Assembly (NCBI RefSeq): GCF_964204645.1 | Contig: NC_134027.1 | Coordinates: 6,684,485-6,748,484, forward strand | DNA: 64,000 bases | Direction: 5' to 3' | Origin: Tubulanus polymorphus | Lineage: Eukaryota > Nemertea > Palaeonemertea > Tubulaniformes > Tubulanidae | Part shown: positions 12,848-27,388 of the stretch, in pieces | Position numbering within the stretch: the stretch's first letter is position 1 | Layout: each line of letters starts with the position of its first letter | Notes under the pieces: model-generated | The model's database searches: none | What the model saw: only the letters and a program-made list of their open reading frames with translations | What the model was told of the DNA's origin: nothing | Program-made: the position numbers and the translations under genes

Positions 12848-15292
12848 GACAGAGTCCCCATAAAGCGTACAAGCTCAAATCGATGTAATGGTATCTGTAT
12901 CACCGGAGTGTTCGCGTCGCTTCGTAAGAATCTATCGGGTCGGATACTAAACAAACGTAACACGGTCTAATGATATATATGATCTGCTTTCATATAACTT
13001 AAAAGGGAAACGCAAGCCATTTCTATGTTAAGTGTATTTCATTTCTTAATTTCATTAACTATCTCTTTAGTTTCTCGCCTTCGTAAAGACGCATCTTTAA
13101 AACACTAAGTACAATGTATATATACATTTTGTTTTCAAATAAGGCGCGTAATGCATTTCATCGCATTATTACATTATCAAATAACCTGGATGCAGATCAT
13201 GCGGCCAATTTTTACGGTAAGATAAAATTCTCATTGCAGAACTAGTAAAGCTTTACGAGATTTCGCCTAATGCAAATTTTACACTCCGTTTATAACCGCG
13301 GGTTTATTGATATTGACATGTCTTTAAGGGAAATTGTTTGAAGAACACGAACTCACCACGAACGTTCGTTCCTAATGAAAATTTGGTCATAATTAATTCG
13401 CTATTGATTCTTCGTCGTTTATAGATTTACTTATTTTAGCTTACAGTTGATAGAGGCCATTTTGTTAGGGTACTTTTGTCCTGTATTGTTGAGTCGTTGT
13501 TGGTTTTCTCTTTTTTTTAACTATCTGTGATGCGTGTTTTATCATATCTCATTGGTCCATATATGGATTTTTCACCTTCGGCAGCATTCAACCGTAGGAA
13601 TCTCTAGTTTTCAGTGTTGTAATTCATTTCTCAAATTTGCAACAATGCGACATGAGAGCGATATAAAAACCTGCGGCCAGTTTTTGCCACGCGCGTAAAA
13701 ATGCAGGGCACTCAAATTCGGTATTTCTAGTAAAAATTCTCGAAAAAAATGCAAATTATCTTTTGTAAATAAAAATTTAGCACACGCCGTGGTTATTCGG
13801 GACACCATCAAAAATATTGAAAGGATGCTTAGAAGTTGAGATTAGAGCCGAAAACTATAAGAAACATTCAATGGTTCTCTCGCAGATTAGATTGAGCAGT
13901 TTCTTTTAGATAAGATATCATGCTACTGTAGAGCGTATCAGTAAACAATATGATACAATCAAATTGACAAGGCTAATCTGAATCACTGATTGCACTGGCC
14001 AACAAAAATCTACGTGCGTGGGTGGCGTCTTCGCTGTAGAATTGAGGGAAACGATTTTTTCCATGAAAAGTTGCAACCCAGACAAGTCAGTTGACCTGCT
14101 TTTCCCAATACTGGCACCAATGATTGGACGATTATTGTGTTTGGAGTATTGGTTACGATTTAATTTCGTCAGTTAGGAATGAGTTGTTACGACTTAAAAT
14201 GAAAAATCTAAGTCCATGGCTATAACATGGACTCTAGCGTTCATGGTTATATTGAAGTTTTTTTAAAATGAAAATGGCTCTTGTAACAACCAAAACAGAT
14301 TCCGAATGTTTCCAACGAAACTCCGACGCCATCTGTTGAAGATCTTTGTCCCTTTCTTGGCTCTGAAAATTGTGGCGGTTGATTCTGCCAGTGAATAAAA
14401 GGAATCACACACGACTGACAGGATTGCTTATATCTTGAAACTTAAACCAGCTATACTGCATAGGCATGAGGCAATTTACGACTATGTAGAACAAAAGGAA
14501 AAGAGATTTGAATGTAAATGACTTTTTTTCATCGTATTCAACATCAACAATATATAGCGTAAATACAAGGCTGGACGATATGTGCGCTAAAATCTCTCGA
14601 AATATGCTTTTTGATCCTTTACATTAAAATAAGATAAACAAGGGATCACATTTTTGGCCAGCGAAAAAACTGGGCTATTCGTGATATATCTTTAATTTAG
14701 ATAATCTAATTCATTTTGTCATGGTTCATTCACGTTTAATACTTATGTATATATCAGTTTGACAGATGACCTTTTATACAAGAGGCACAAATAAAGCTTG
14801 CTTAAGGCACCACGAAAAATATATCGCAGAATTAATCATCAATCACAGTATTATCTATTTGTCTTATCCCAATCCAATTTGAGCTTTTACATTGAGTAGT
14901 GCTTGGATCTTCATATAGTTCTATATACATAACATGATAACAATGGTAATAAGCATTTCCAAAAAATGGTGAATTCTGAAATTATTCCGAATCAATGAAA
15001 TAAAAACTAAATGAAATAAAAGTTCATTACTCAACACACGATGTGCTGAGTTGCAGAATACAGTAATATTTTGATAAAGCGTCTTATGTTAATCACAAAT
15101 CTAGATCTAACTATAATTCATATTTTTACATTTTTTTTCAGTTGAATGGTTGAGGCACTATTAACAGACATTTACAGGATAAAATACATAGGCACCATTG
15201 AAAAACAAATGTCGTGCCTACAGCAGAATAGATACAATATACGTAGATGAACTAGTATTTGTACAGTTACGGCAGTATTCGGCTTATCACCC

Positions 15293-15436
15293 CTGGGGCC
15301 GGTTGCATAGTCATGGCTTAGACTTAAGACCAGTCTAAGACCAACTTAGTTCTATAGCCAATCTAACAACTTAAGACCAGTCTTAAGATTTAAGACCACT
15401 TTTTGACTTAAGTCACGACTGTGCAACTGGCCCCAG
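15293..15436. mobile_element. 144-bp MITE-like palindromic element
   Basis: The ends are inverted copies: CTGGGGCCGGTTGCATAGTC on the left and the complement of GACTGTGCAACTGGCCCCAG on the right, with a few mismatches. The interior repeats TTAAGACCA-type words in both orientations, so nearly the whole element can fold on itself. No ORF. Ends of the GGGGCCGGTTGCA type recur in many invertebrate MITEs. No clear target-site duplication. Confidence 0.7.
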
Positions 15437-16263
15437 ATCATACAGGCTCGTATCCATTATGACGAGTAGATAGATATATTCTCAGTTTTTCGAAGTTGCT
15501 AAGCAAAACCCGCAGTTGATGATATCAGAGATTATTCTAACAGCTTCGAGGTTTTAACTTAACCTCGTCAGCTGTGGGTTATCAACTTATCAACTAAGTA
15601 TCCATTATGTATTCTGTCAACGCGAATTATTACCGCTTTAAACAGCTTTTCATTTTAAGATTTACAATTCCATATGCTGTACACGTATAAAACCCCCGTT
15701 TACCCAACAAACACTTTAAACTTTAACTAGCCGTATCCATCATTGCATCCTACACTTTTCATCCCAGCCGTCAAATTTCCGACATTTCCATCGGAAGATA
15801 CCATGGAAACGTGGTTGGTGCTTTCGAAAACTCCAATCGAGAGGTGTTGTCATGCCGTTTGAGGTAGATTCCTCTGAATAACACCGCACACGGCTGCCCA
15901 TTTATCACAAAATGTTGTTTCGAGTTAACCGTGTAAGGAGAAATAGTTATATAGATGGCTCTGTGGCAGTTCATAAGAAAAAGTACCAACCAACACGACA
16001 ATAGTTAACAGCGAAAATGCCCTTAATGAATATTGTATAACACGAATTCATGAATGATCATAACAATCTTATAAATCACCTGGATATAGGCCGCTCATCG
16101 AGAGTGGAATTAGAAAACCACTCACCTAGAATCAACAGTTTTCTACATAGCGTAATATATATATGATACAAATCCTGAGCCGAAGCCTGAAAGAGATCGC
16201 CATCCTAGAGTGTCGGTATTGGATTGTCTCGCTTTGGGCTAATAGATGTGAAATCTGAACTAT

Positions 16264-19200
16264 TCAAACAGTTTCAGCATCACCAGTTACTTCCGATATT
16301 GAAGGGTAATCCGGAACCACAGTGAAACTGCCGTACATTCCATTTTCCTCCAAGAAGTCGGAATTGTATTCTAAATCTAAGTAAAGCTGAAAATATGAAA
16401 ACACGTATAACTTTATTCAAGGAACTTTATAATTCCGCAGTTATCGGATGAATGAATACCTCGTTCGAAGTTAACTGCAATATCCGGTCAAATTTCTCAA
16501 CGAGTTCACCGAAGTTGGGTCTATCAGCCGGTTCCGCTCGCCAACACTGTAACATTATCGTGTATCTGAAAATACCGCATCAACGTTATTTCGTTTTTTT
16601 TTAGAGGGCAGTGCTAACACTTTCTTGTATATAGTTTAGTTAGTTCTTAGAATATGATTGTGTGTTATGTATGTAATGTTATATTATACATGTTAAAACC
16701 ATATTATGAAAAAATTATCATTATCATCATCATCATACATTTCTTCATCGCAGTAATCTGGTCGACTCATTCTGTATCCAGACTTCAGCATCTCAAATAT
16801 CTGCTCGACTGGAATACCGGGATATGGGGAACCTCCAAGTGTAGCAATTTCCCAGAGTAAAACACCAAATGACCACACATCACTTTTTGTAGTATACTGT
16901 CCGCTGAGTAATGACTCCGGGCTCATCCATTTGAACGGAAGGCGGCCCTGAAGTAACAAGTCATTATAATGAATGCTTAAGCAGTTCGTGACGAGGAATA
17001 TACGTTTCAGTAATGAACCTACTTTTGTTACTTTAAAGTAGTATCCATTTTCGTAAACTTCTCTAGCGAGACCGAAATCAGATATTTTCGCTACCATATT
17101 ATCAGCCAGTAATATGTTGCGCGCTGCAAGATCCCGGTGAATGCACTGAAAAATTTGAATTATTCATTGGATATCGTTAAAATGGAAATTAATTGCATGC
17201 ACAACTTTCCTGCTCTGGGGTCCACAAAGAGATAAAAGGTTTCCGAAATCCTGCTATGGAAATATTTTTGACAGTGGTTCATTAATCTCGAGATACAGAA
17301 TTAGTTCTAGGCAAGAGGGCTAATTCATTTTTATGCATCTTTTCTATTAGTGTTCTCCGTCAGAAAATCTGTTTACTACCAAACGAACCCAAACCGTTTT
17401 TCCACTACAAAACACATCCATACTGCGCGAATATAAAGCAAGTTACAGCTGCTCTCGAAGTCGGCTTTTGATCTCTCACAACAACAACTTTTTTTTGCAA
17501 AAATCTAGAGTGGTGTCTTACTTATGTTTGATAATACCGACCTTGACACTCCCAAGATGTCGCATGCCTTTAGCTATTTGCCAGATGATGGATATCAATT
17601 CGTTATCTTTCATCAACGAATATGTTCTACTTTTCTCATGATGGGAAGGGGACTTTCGGCCGTCAATCGACTCCATCTCGACGTCGTGACGTTTCTTTTT
17701 CAAGTAATTAAGAAGATTACCCGGTTCCGCGTATTCCATGACAATCATCAGTCGACCTGAAGAAAAAATCTTCTTTCATCAGAGGTCACGTCGCAACATT
17801 CCCCTCAATTAATGGATTCTACGTGTTGGTGCAACAACACCCACTCAATCCATAGCAAATCAATGTATATGTAGTGCAAGGCAGCAAAAAATTGGAAATC
17901 TAACCATTCTTGAAACTAGCTCCGAGCAAGTTGACGATATTAGGATGATGTCCAACGTAAAGCATTTGCTCCAGTTCAGTCTTCAAAGCTTCTTGCTCTT
18001 CAATCGATGCGTTTGCTATAAAAGATGCAGCACATAGTGCATAACTATTATGATATGTGTCTATCCAATGTTAATCTTATTTCAGTAGATCTTCGATGAA
18101 TTTTGGTATCATTTACCTCTTAGTTTTTTAACGGCCACTTTCAGCGGTGTTTGGTTTCCATTGTGATTCGACAAGTACGCCTCGAACACCTGACCGAAGG
18201 CTCCTTGTCCCAACAGCGCGCCTAGTGTGATATTCTTCTGGTGGATGAAGTACTTTGGCGCTAGAAAACTAATGTAAACATTGTCCACGGATTGCTGTAG
18301 CTCAAATGCGCTAGTCATTGACTGCGTTTCCTGCAATAAGAGGAAACTAGTTGAACCTTTCCGAAAGATAATACCTTCTGAGCAGCTTTCCATGGCGAGA
18401 ACGCAGTGTTGAGAAATGACCTGGCATTTAAGAAACACGAACGTATCTATCTATTTGTAATCTCGCTCCTTCAAATCCCATCTTCTGATGCTTGTTTCGT
18501 ATTGTCGTGGTGCAGTTTTAGAAATAGGATGGATCATCAACATTTATAGCATGAATGAGGTAAATAAGGCATATCATATTTTCATATCAAAAAGAAGGCA
18601 AATAAGAAGGGGAATTCACTGTTGCCAGTCGCGTCGATATGGAGCAAAGAGGCAATTCTATCGATTAGAAGCTTTCTTCAATTCACCTCGTAAAGCGGAT
18701 TTTCTGATTTTCCAGACTTTCTCTTCCTGATTAAGATGACCACGATGACGATGAAGCAAACGCCACCTACAACTGCACCTACTACTCCGGCGATCCAATG
18801 AACAACATATTCCCAATCTACAATATACACAGAATTGTATAGCTGAGGAGCAACTTACCTCCAAACATAAATGCTTTCCAAATATTTCTAATCGTTAAGA
18901 AAAGATATTAGAGAAATATGGAGATGTTGAATGTCTGGAAAGTTGTCAGCAAAATACCACTATTAATGAGAATATATATTTCCCAAATTGACAAAAATCA
19001 AGATATTCTATTCATTTTCATGTCGTATGGCATCAATCTAAGAAATCCTAACCGTTTCATGGCATTTCGTGAATATTTTTATTTTTGATACTCCTCTGGC
19101 AAAGAAAAAATCTGATCACATTCTCCTCCAAATCGATGAAAACAAAGAAATGTTTGAAGCTAACTCTAACAACCGATGAAAGAGATTGTTTTGATAATTT

Positions 19201-22200
19201 CTTTCGATGTATAATAAATAATAACCAGTATCGGCCGCAGGTGTTTCCTCTAGCATATCCTTTTTGTAGGATTATCAGTATTTCTTACCATTTTTGTTCG
19301 CTTCATCAGACGATTCTTGTTCTGCGCTGTTTATTTCGCTTTGAGTGGATGGCGGCGTCATTAGACCTGGAATAAATGAAACATGTCGTGACTGCTGATA
19401 TCAGAAAGAGAGAGAGAGAGAGAAAATGTTAACGATATTTTTAATAGTGTTTTAGAATTTCAAAAGAGTGAAATTAAAGTAGTGGCACGTTGATTACATG
19501 TCACGAAATGATCAATCAACTATGATAGATAAGTCAATGATACCTTGTTCGATGAGTTCTTGGTTAGGATACTCCTGACATTCGCCGTAACGAGGGTTGG
19601 TAACTTGAACGAATGTGCCGAATACGCAAACGCACGAATTAATGCTATCCCTTCCAGAATCAGCTTCGGTCGTCGAATACATCGGACATGGTTTACAGCT
19701 TAGGGGGCCCGAGTGGTCTTTGTACGAGTTTATGGGACACGCTGAAAATTTAGAAAGACCATATAGATCGATACATAAGAATCGCCAAAAGACGATATTG
19801 ATATCACGTTATATGATCCCTGTACATAAACTTTATATGATATATGTAATTGTCTTAAACTGTTTGATACAAATTTTCATGTAAAACATAATTCTTCATT
19901 TGCCCGAATCAGCCACCATAACGAAACTGGATCAAATGGGAATTGAAATTTGTTCACTGTTTTCAAGAAATTATTTTCTTTTTCGTCCTTTGATTCGAAG
20001 AATGAATTCTATACGAGCTATACCGTACAATCGTGCTTATCGTGCTTTCAATTATTCGCATCTTTTTGAACGGGTGCGTTGAGAGATGTAGTGAAATATA
20101 CAAGACGAGTAGTGTTGCTATTGACACGGAATCTTCTCTTCAATTAGTCGTAATAACCCCCACCGCCTAATTTTACGGTCTTGTTGGCAATAAATCGGTG
20201 TTGCTATTTATCGAGAAAAAGTGGCCTCACGTTTGCTGGTAAGACCTTTCAGTAACGTCTCAAACGCTGTCATAAACTAGGAGCAATAAAACACATAATT
20301 ACGTTCGCAGTTGCCTTCCTGGTCTTGGGTATAGCCGGGCATACAATCGCAACTGGTAGACGCCTCGAAATGCGTCTTGAAACCAGGCTTACAAACGGTG
20401 CATGGGTAGTTGCCGGGTTGACTTTTGTACGTACCAGTGGGACATACTGTGAAGAAAACAATTTAACTATCATAAACAAATTATGCATGATTAGTAAATA
20501 ATGAAGGCTGGTTTATTACAGAAATTCTCTGTTTGCCTATCACGCCCATCCCTCCTTCGAGGTATTCGAATAATACACAGAAATCACGAAGTTTATAGTT
20601 AACGAAGCTAATCTCAACCTGATCCCTTGACAAGTTCGCCACCAGTGCAAGAATGGCCGTACAAATTTGGCATGCATAGATGCATGCAACATAGAGAAAT
20701 CAGCTGGGGCAAAGTGCGGAAATTGTTGCATTACGTACGTACTCGTGTATTTTTCAAAGATATGTATAAAAATTAATTTACCACACCGAAATCTCTGTGG
20801 ATCCTATGCAGTTAACTTAATTCTATTCAAGAGAATTATTCCATTAATTCGTATTACCTTCGCAACGTTGAGACGTTTCGTTGAACGTATATCCCGCCAT
20901 ACATATGCAATCAGCCGGCGTAGTGGTATTGCCGAAATAAGACGTAGAGAACGGTGGGCAACTTTTACACGAATCTGTCACCATTTTCAGCCTGTGTTGC
21001 CCGTATGATCCGGCAGGACAAACTAGAATGAATATCAGTTCCAAATGCGAATGAAAGTCCTAGAAGGTGAGGTATCTTTTTATGATCTACGAAGTACTTA
21101 TTTGTAATTCTCACCAAAACAGTTCGAGTTCGCACAAACGCACGTGGTTGAATCTGAGACATGGTTTCGTTTCGCACAAACTCTATTTCGAAGAAGGCTG
21201 CACTCAATGTCACCTCGTGAATCGATGTTACAAATTCGGGGCGAATATTCTGAACGCGAATGTTGATGAGAGAGGTTAAATCAAACTGATTGAAAATTAG
21301 ATCCAACACATTTATGCGCTTTAATGCGCTCTATATGTATAAATCTGATTTAAAGAAGCTTACAAAGATCTAACAAAATGGCTATTTTTGGTCGACCTTA
21401 ATAGTAATATTAACAGACTTTTTTTCAACATTAGAAGAACGAACGCCAGAAATTTGAACTAACGTGATTTCAAAAATGTCAAGGGGCTTACCACAGGTCA
21501 TATCTCGCAGCGAGGCTTCTGAAACTTGGATACCGTTCAGATGAGCCGGTGAGTGACATATAGGTACGCTCAATACGGTTTCGTTTGGTTCGTTTTGGTG
21601 ACGGTACCATCGTGCGAACCAAATAAAACGACAATCGCAATGAAACAAGTTGTTGCCAAACTTTCTATAATAGATGATTACATTAAGTGTCGTCATTTGA
21701 ATCAATAGCGAATCGTAATGTATCAAGGTAAACCCTGGTAATCTGTATCACTTCTAGATTTATCGATATTGCTAGGTTTCTATGATACATGAAAATACGT
21801 AGTACTTACATGTTTCCAGCTTGCATTTGTAGAAGACGATCAAGAAGTGTCCGCGGCAGAGTTCTTAACTGATTCCTATCAAGCCATCTACAATCGTATT
21901 GGAAGACCTTTAACCTTTTTGTTTTGATAATTGAGGCGACTTTGATTAATAATAATCAGTATGAGTGAATATAGATATGCGTATATTCTACAAAACCCTG
22001 CGACAAAAACAAATGTCGTTATCGGATTTGTTTATCGAAGCGGGAGGGAATATGTTGAATAACATTTTCCATGCATTATCCTACCTAGCGGCGAGTTTTT
22101 AAAGTCTATATCATGATGCACGATTTCGCATTGGACGTAGTTTATCACCGCACAGAGACCACTTCCTCATAGCGCACTCAGCAACTGTTTTTCGCGCTGA

Positions 22201-25200
22201 CGGCTTTCTTTAGATAAACATGGTGGTCCATTTGGCCAGAGCTAGTCAACCCTCCAGGACTAGGCGACAACAAACCACGAGTGCCACAGGAAGCACATAA
22301 ATCAACATTATGACCGTGGTCAGATATTGGATATGTGGGATATGTATTCATGGAACAATATATTCGTGCGAAAAGCAATTTTCCTCAAACAATAAATCTT
22401 GCAGAAGCTAGTTCATGTTAGCCAATGAAATCGTGACACTCCGAATGCATTTTTTAATACAAAGTCAGGGAAAAATGATCGTCGACGACCTTATGAAAAT
22501 CGAATAGTTGTGATAACAAAACTAAAACTAGACAAGGGCTTCATACTTTTTCGAAGTTCTTCGACCTAAGTGGGTGGCGACGATAAGGTTTCTCTAAAGG
22601 TGGGATGTTTTATGTTTGTAGGATACTTACAACGTAATTAGCTTCGTCAATCCAGTAAACGCGTGATGTTTGATTTCATAGATCAGGTTCTGTGATAGAT
22701 ACCTTCAAAGAGGATATTTTACAAGAAGTAGTTTGTGCAAACCAGAGCGTGTGATAAGTTGGGGAATAGCGCAAACATAAGAGATGGACACTCTCTCATA
22801 GAATTAACTTACGATCATTGTATTGATAGTTTTAAAACAGGACAAACCCGGGCTATTGCAGTGAAATTCCAGTACAACCCTGAGAGTGAAGAGGTATTGG
22901 CTAAATATAAAAAGCTCCTGGTTGCAAATCCCATATTTGATTACAGAGACACGTCCCTCTTAACCATAACCCAAATATTCATGAAACTGTACGCTTTTTG
23001 AGAAGCCGCGGTAGTACAAATGATCTCAACTTGTTCCTTATTAAGTGTAAATCAGACCATTTATAGTATATGATTGACTTCGTGAAATGTTTATCATTAC
23101 ATTATGTAGTTTTCAATTGCATTTTCCGTCGTCGGTCTTATAAGTAATTATCATTATTTTGCAATAAAAGAAAGATTTCTTTGCCAATAAAAAAGCCATT
23201 ATCTAATTAGATTAGGTTGACACCATTGGAGTATAATGTAGGTGAATTACTATGATTCCAATGGTGGGTTTTGACATCTAAAACTGATCATTTTATGTGT
23301 TACATTCGCGTCTAGGCTTCTGCAGTGTTATTCGTATTTTGTCTCTCATTTCTGAGGAAGTCTAAATGACGTAAGAAGCTGTACGAATGTCGTTGAATTT
23401 TGTTGATAACAATTTATATCCGGATGTGTTTCTTCATAGACTCTCCACACTAATGTCGTTTTGATCAATAAAGATATTTCTAAATCTAGATTATTTACGG
23501 TTGTTTGCTACAACTCCCGATTACCAAGGAGTTACGTGCATGCCATGTTTTTCATTCCTGCTTAGCGATCACTTACATGTAACTTAATGAATTGAGAAGA
23601 CTGAGGCCATCAGGGACTACAGTAATTCGATTCTTTTTCAGATCTCTGGAAAGAAAACTGTATAATTTTAGTATCGTGAAAAGAATTTTGTGTTAAATCA
23701 ATGAAACGGTTTAAATCAAGCCTTACTCAAGCCTATTTATAGCAGGATTGATTTCGATATAATTAAATGTTAATATGATTATAGAGAAATCTAAGATATC
23801 GAGTGTTTTCACGTTACATTTCTAATGTGGTCCTAATGCGATGCATTTAGAATCTCTTTTGATTATTATCATTTCATCGAATGTGTTCATTTATTATCTA
23901 ATACACAATTCTACTACTTCGGGCGGATTGATTCCTATCCAATTCAACCCGAATGAATCAAATCTTGCCATATTCCTATCACGGTGAGTTTCATCATGAC
24001 ATACACATATACATTGTATTCGACAGTGCGGTTTAACCCTGGGAAGTCGAACGTTCGCGCAAAAAGCACTGAATATTTTACTTACAGTGTGCGAAGGTGA
24101 TTAAGATGACGAAGGGCGTCAATAGGAATAGACATTAAGCTGTTTTCCGAGAGCATTCTGTAGATAAAGAAAAAAAATTTGAATTATTGCCAGGAGAAAA
24201 GAAATAACGATAGGAAATCCTTGAACTAACGGAATTGAAATTGATTTCATCCTTATTTGCCATGAGCAATCCTTGCTTTGCCCGGAGTAACTCGGAACCC
24301 AATTCCAGTTAAGCTCAGAATAAAAAATCAGTTTGTTTTCAAGGTTAGAACTGTGGAATCAGGTCGACTCGGATGTTAATCATCGGACCTATGAAATGAG
24401 ATTTTTTGTCCAATTAGGGCAACACTCACAGATCTGCCAAGTTTGGCGTCGTGGCAAAAATTTTATCGTCGATAACTTCTACTGCACATCGTCGGATGTT
24501 CCTGAAAAATTAATCGTATCATTATAAGCACATGGACAGAAATGATCGAATTATTCATTCTCGAAATGCTCGACCCTCCTATCCGCCGAAAATGTAGAGC
24601 ATTCTAAAAATCTTATAGATAGCTCACCCAACCGCCCAGAGGCTAGCTTGGATCAGTTATAATGCTGAAGCCCAATATACACGACGAACCATTTTTTCCC
24701 GCGAAACCAGGCATTTCATCTGAACGCACAAGGAGGGGGAACGCACGGAAACATGCTTATGTCTCGGTTTTCTGTGTTTCCGTGCGTCGTGTGTGTTGGG
24801 CTTTAAAAACTGGCGCTTTTATCTCGATCATCAGTCAACAGGATTAAACCCTTTGATGAAAATTAAGCGATTTCAACTCAAGAGTTGACTCTTAACTCAC
24901 AACTTTGAAACTGGGCCCAAAGCTAAAACTGGCTTTGGTTCATTCATCGAATCTAAATCTGTATGTAAATCGTTGTATCGCATCGAGTCTAAATCGAGTC
25001 ATGGTTTATTTCAATAAGCGCAAAAATCAACTTACAGACGTCTAAGACGCGACAATCCGGTGAATACCGCAGGGTCTCTTAACGTATCATTAAGCGGATT
25101 GGCCATCAAATTACTGCGAATAAAAACGATTCATTAGAAAAACCGGTTAGATTACACAAGCGCTTCTTAATCAAAATCTACGATAATACTGAAAATTATC

Positions 25201-27353
25201 CGGACCGAACCCATACATTTGTATCCAATATGCTATTGAAGGTGTTCATTTCATGTCGTATCATTCTATGGAATTTTTCCATAAAGACAGTAAAATCAGC
25301 ATTTCTCAAGAAGAAACAATTATGGAAATACTCACATAGTATGTAAGTTCTGCAGATTACGAAACGATCCCGGTTCGATGATATTTATCCTGTTAAAATC
25401 CAGTCGCCTGCGATAATGTATTAATTAAAGTAAGTTCTTTGTCACAAAAGCATTATCCATTACTTTTTATATATAACTTACAAAAATTGTAAGCTGGAGC
25501 ACTCCTTCAGTAATGTGTTATTGATTCGATTAAGCTGGTTTCCGGCAATTTCCCTGAAAAATTGGAAAAAAAAACTGGAATAGAAAACAGCTCGCCTCAT
25601 CACCAAATGTAAAAGTGATTTATAATTATCACGGAGATCAAATCAATTATCGAATCATACGTACAGAGTTATCAAATATCTAAGGCCTTTACAGATGTTG
25701 TCTGGAAGTGTTCCAATCATATTATCATTCAGATATCTGCAGAGAAAGTAACCAATTATAACCAATGTGAATAAAATAAAGTGACAAGAAATTCGTCTGA
25801 CCCATCACATGCCAGTTTCCGCCACGGTGATTGGCTGATATTAACTAATTGCGAAAGCGGGTGAGAGAGAATTTTATACTGATGAAGAGGTTTGGGTATT
25901 TTGTCAGAATCTGTTCGCCCGCTCCATGAGAAAACTGACATGAGAGTTATATATAATATTACGAGACTATTTTGCCTTCGTGATTTCTAAAAGTTCTACG
26001 TTATTCCATAAAGCACATAAGATGATCTACAGTTAGTAAAAAATCATTAATACAGTTTTATTGTACTGGTAATGATAGATGTACGTATACAGTATACTGA
26101 GTATTCAGTCGCGCGCTTTACCGCTCCAATAGCAGCCCCTTAATTAAGACCTTTATAAATCTTCCTCTAGATCCTACTTATTATCAATCTATGAAGCCTT
26201 GACAGAACAGATAGTTCGAGCAACAAGTATATTAAAAACAGCCACTATCGGCGGAGTTAGGTTTCTTGCGAATGAAAAATTAAAACGACACTTCAAACGT
26301 ATATTGATTTTTCATTAATCATGTCTCGGTACGTACCGTCTCATTGTGCCATTCATCAAAGTTTATTGAGATTGAAGCGCGACCTAAACATTGCCAAATA
26401 ACGACCACAATAAATTTCGCTAATTCAATCGATGAGTCCGTAAAGTCCCTGATGATCAATCATCAAATTCACCAGATATCGAAACAGTCTAAATTTAATT
26501 TTGGTTTCCGTGTCAACAATATAATGTAACTGGTGATACACGCGCAATCACACTAATTGTAGCCATTGTGGATTCTCAGATTGTCTTCGTTTCCAGGAAT
26601 CATCTTTCGAGGAAAAGGCTTTAATTGCTCGTAAACCCAATCTACTAGCTCTTGACTTTGCATCTCTACTTTATTTCAAATGGGGATCTCTGCACAGACA
26701 ACGTTTTGAAAACTTTAAAACTGATGTACTTACATTGATTCAATGTTGGGCAAATTACTAAAATCGATAGTGGAAACGTCGGTAATATCATTCCTTTGAA
26801 GATCTCTAGAATAGAATATTAAGCAAGTATTAGATAATTGACGAAGAGAATAAGATTCGTGATGTCTATGTTTTAAAAGGAATTTACTCACAAAATGAGC
26901 AGGCTTTCTTTGATTTTTTGTGGAATGCCAACTACTAACTCGCGGATGTCAGTTATTGAATTTCCGGCTAGATTGCTGAAAATTAAGGTGGTCAAACGTG
27001 CATTTTCTATCAAAAGAATGTTACTGTCATAGCTAAAGTCAAAGTAGAGCCGACAGGAAAAAAGTTATTTCGAACAGAAAACATGGTTTGAAATTCCTGT
27101 CTTAAACTTCCTGAGAAAGTCATGAATGTTGCATCACTTCGTGCATATACTTACATAGAATGGAGACTACGAAGGTGTCCTAAACTACTCATTTTCATTT
27201 GAGAAATGGAATTTTCTTCAATGTATCTACAGGAGAGAAACAATAAAATAAACAGCCTACGTATATTCTTCAAGTGCGTCTTGTAAATATGATAATGTTT
27301 TATTCGCGATTTAAATTAAAATATAAAGTAGCAGGAATAGACACAAAATAATG

Positions 27354-27388
<35 letters not shown>

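Larger units (their letters stand above)
6966..16263. other. Gene-poor spacer of about 9.3 kb
   Basis: The interval between the signal-peptide exon of the discoidin gene and the stop codon of the receptor kinase. Every ORF in it is short (108 codons at most), without recognisable motif or paired splice sites. It includes the 3' UTR of the kinase at its right end, the MITE at 15293-15436 and a possible 5' exon near 12.6-12.8 kb. I see no tRNA or rRNA gene here. Confidence 0.6.

Noticed and set aside
7966-14235. Recurrent CATGGACTCTA / AGTCCATG words near 7.97, 14.21 and 51.5 kb
   Set aside because: The shared word is only about 10 bases and the flanks differ, so chance is enough to explain it.
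16693-17097. Continuous 134-codon minus-strand frame across two kinase exons
   Set aside because: The middle 75 bases have a good donor (AAA|GTAGGT) and acceptor (TTACTTCAG), and removing them restores the family sequence VTK-GRLPFKW. It is an intron that happens to stay open.
20540-20731. Possible extra GCC2/GCC3 exon between the first two
   Set aside because: It has a few Cys in one frame but no matching phase-1 acceptor and donor, and the model is in frame without it.
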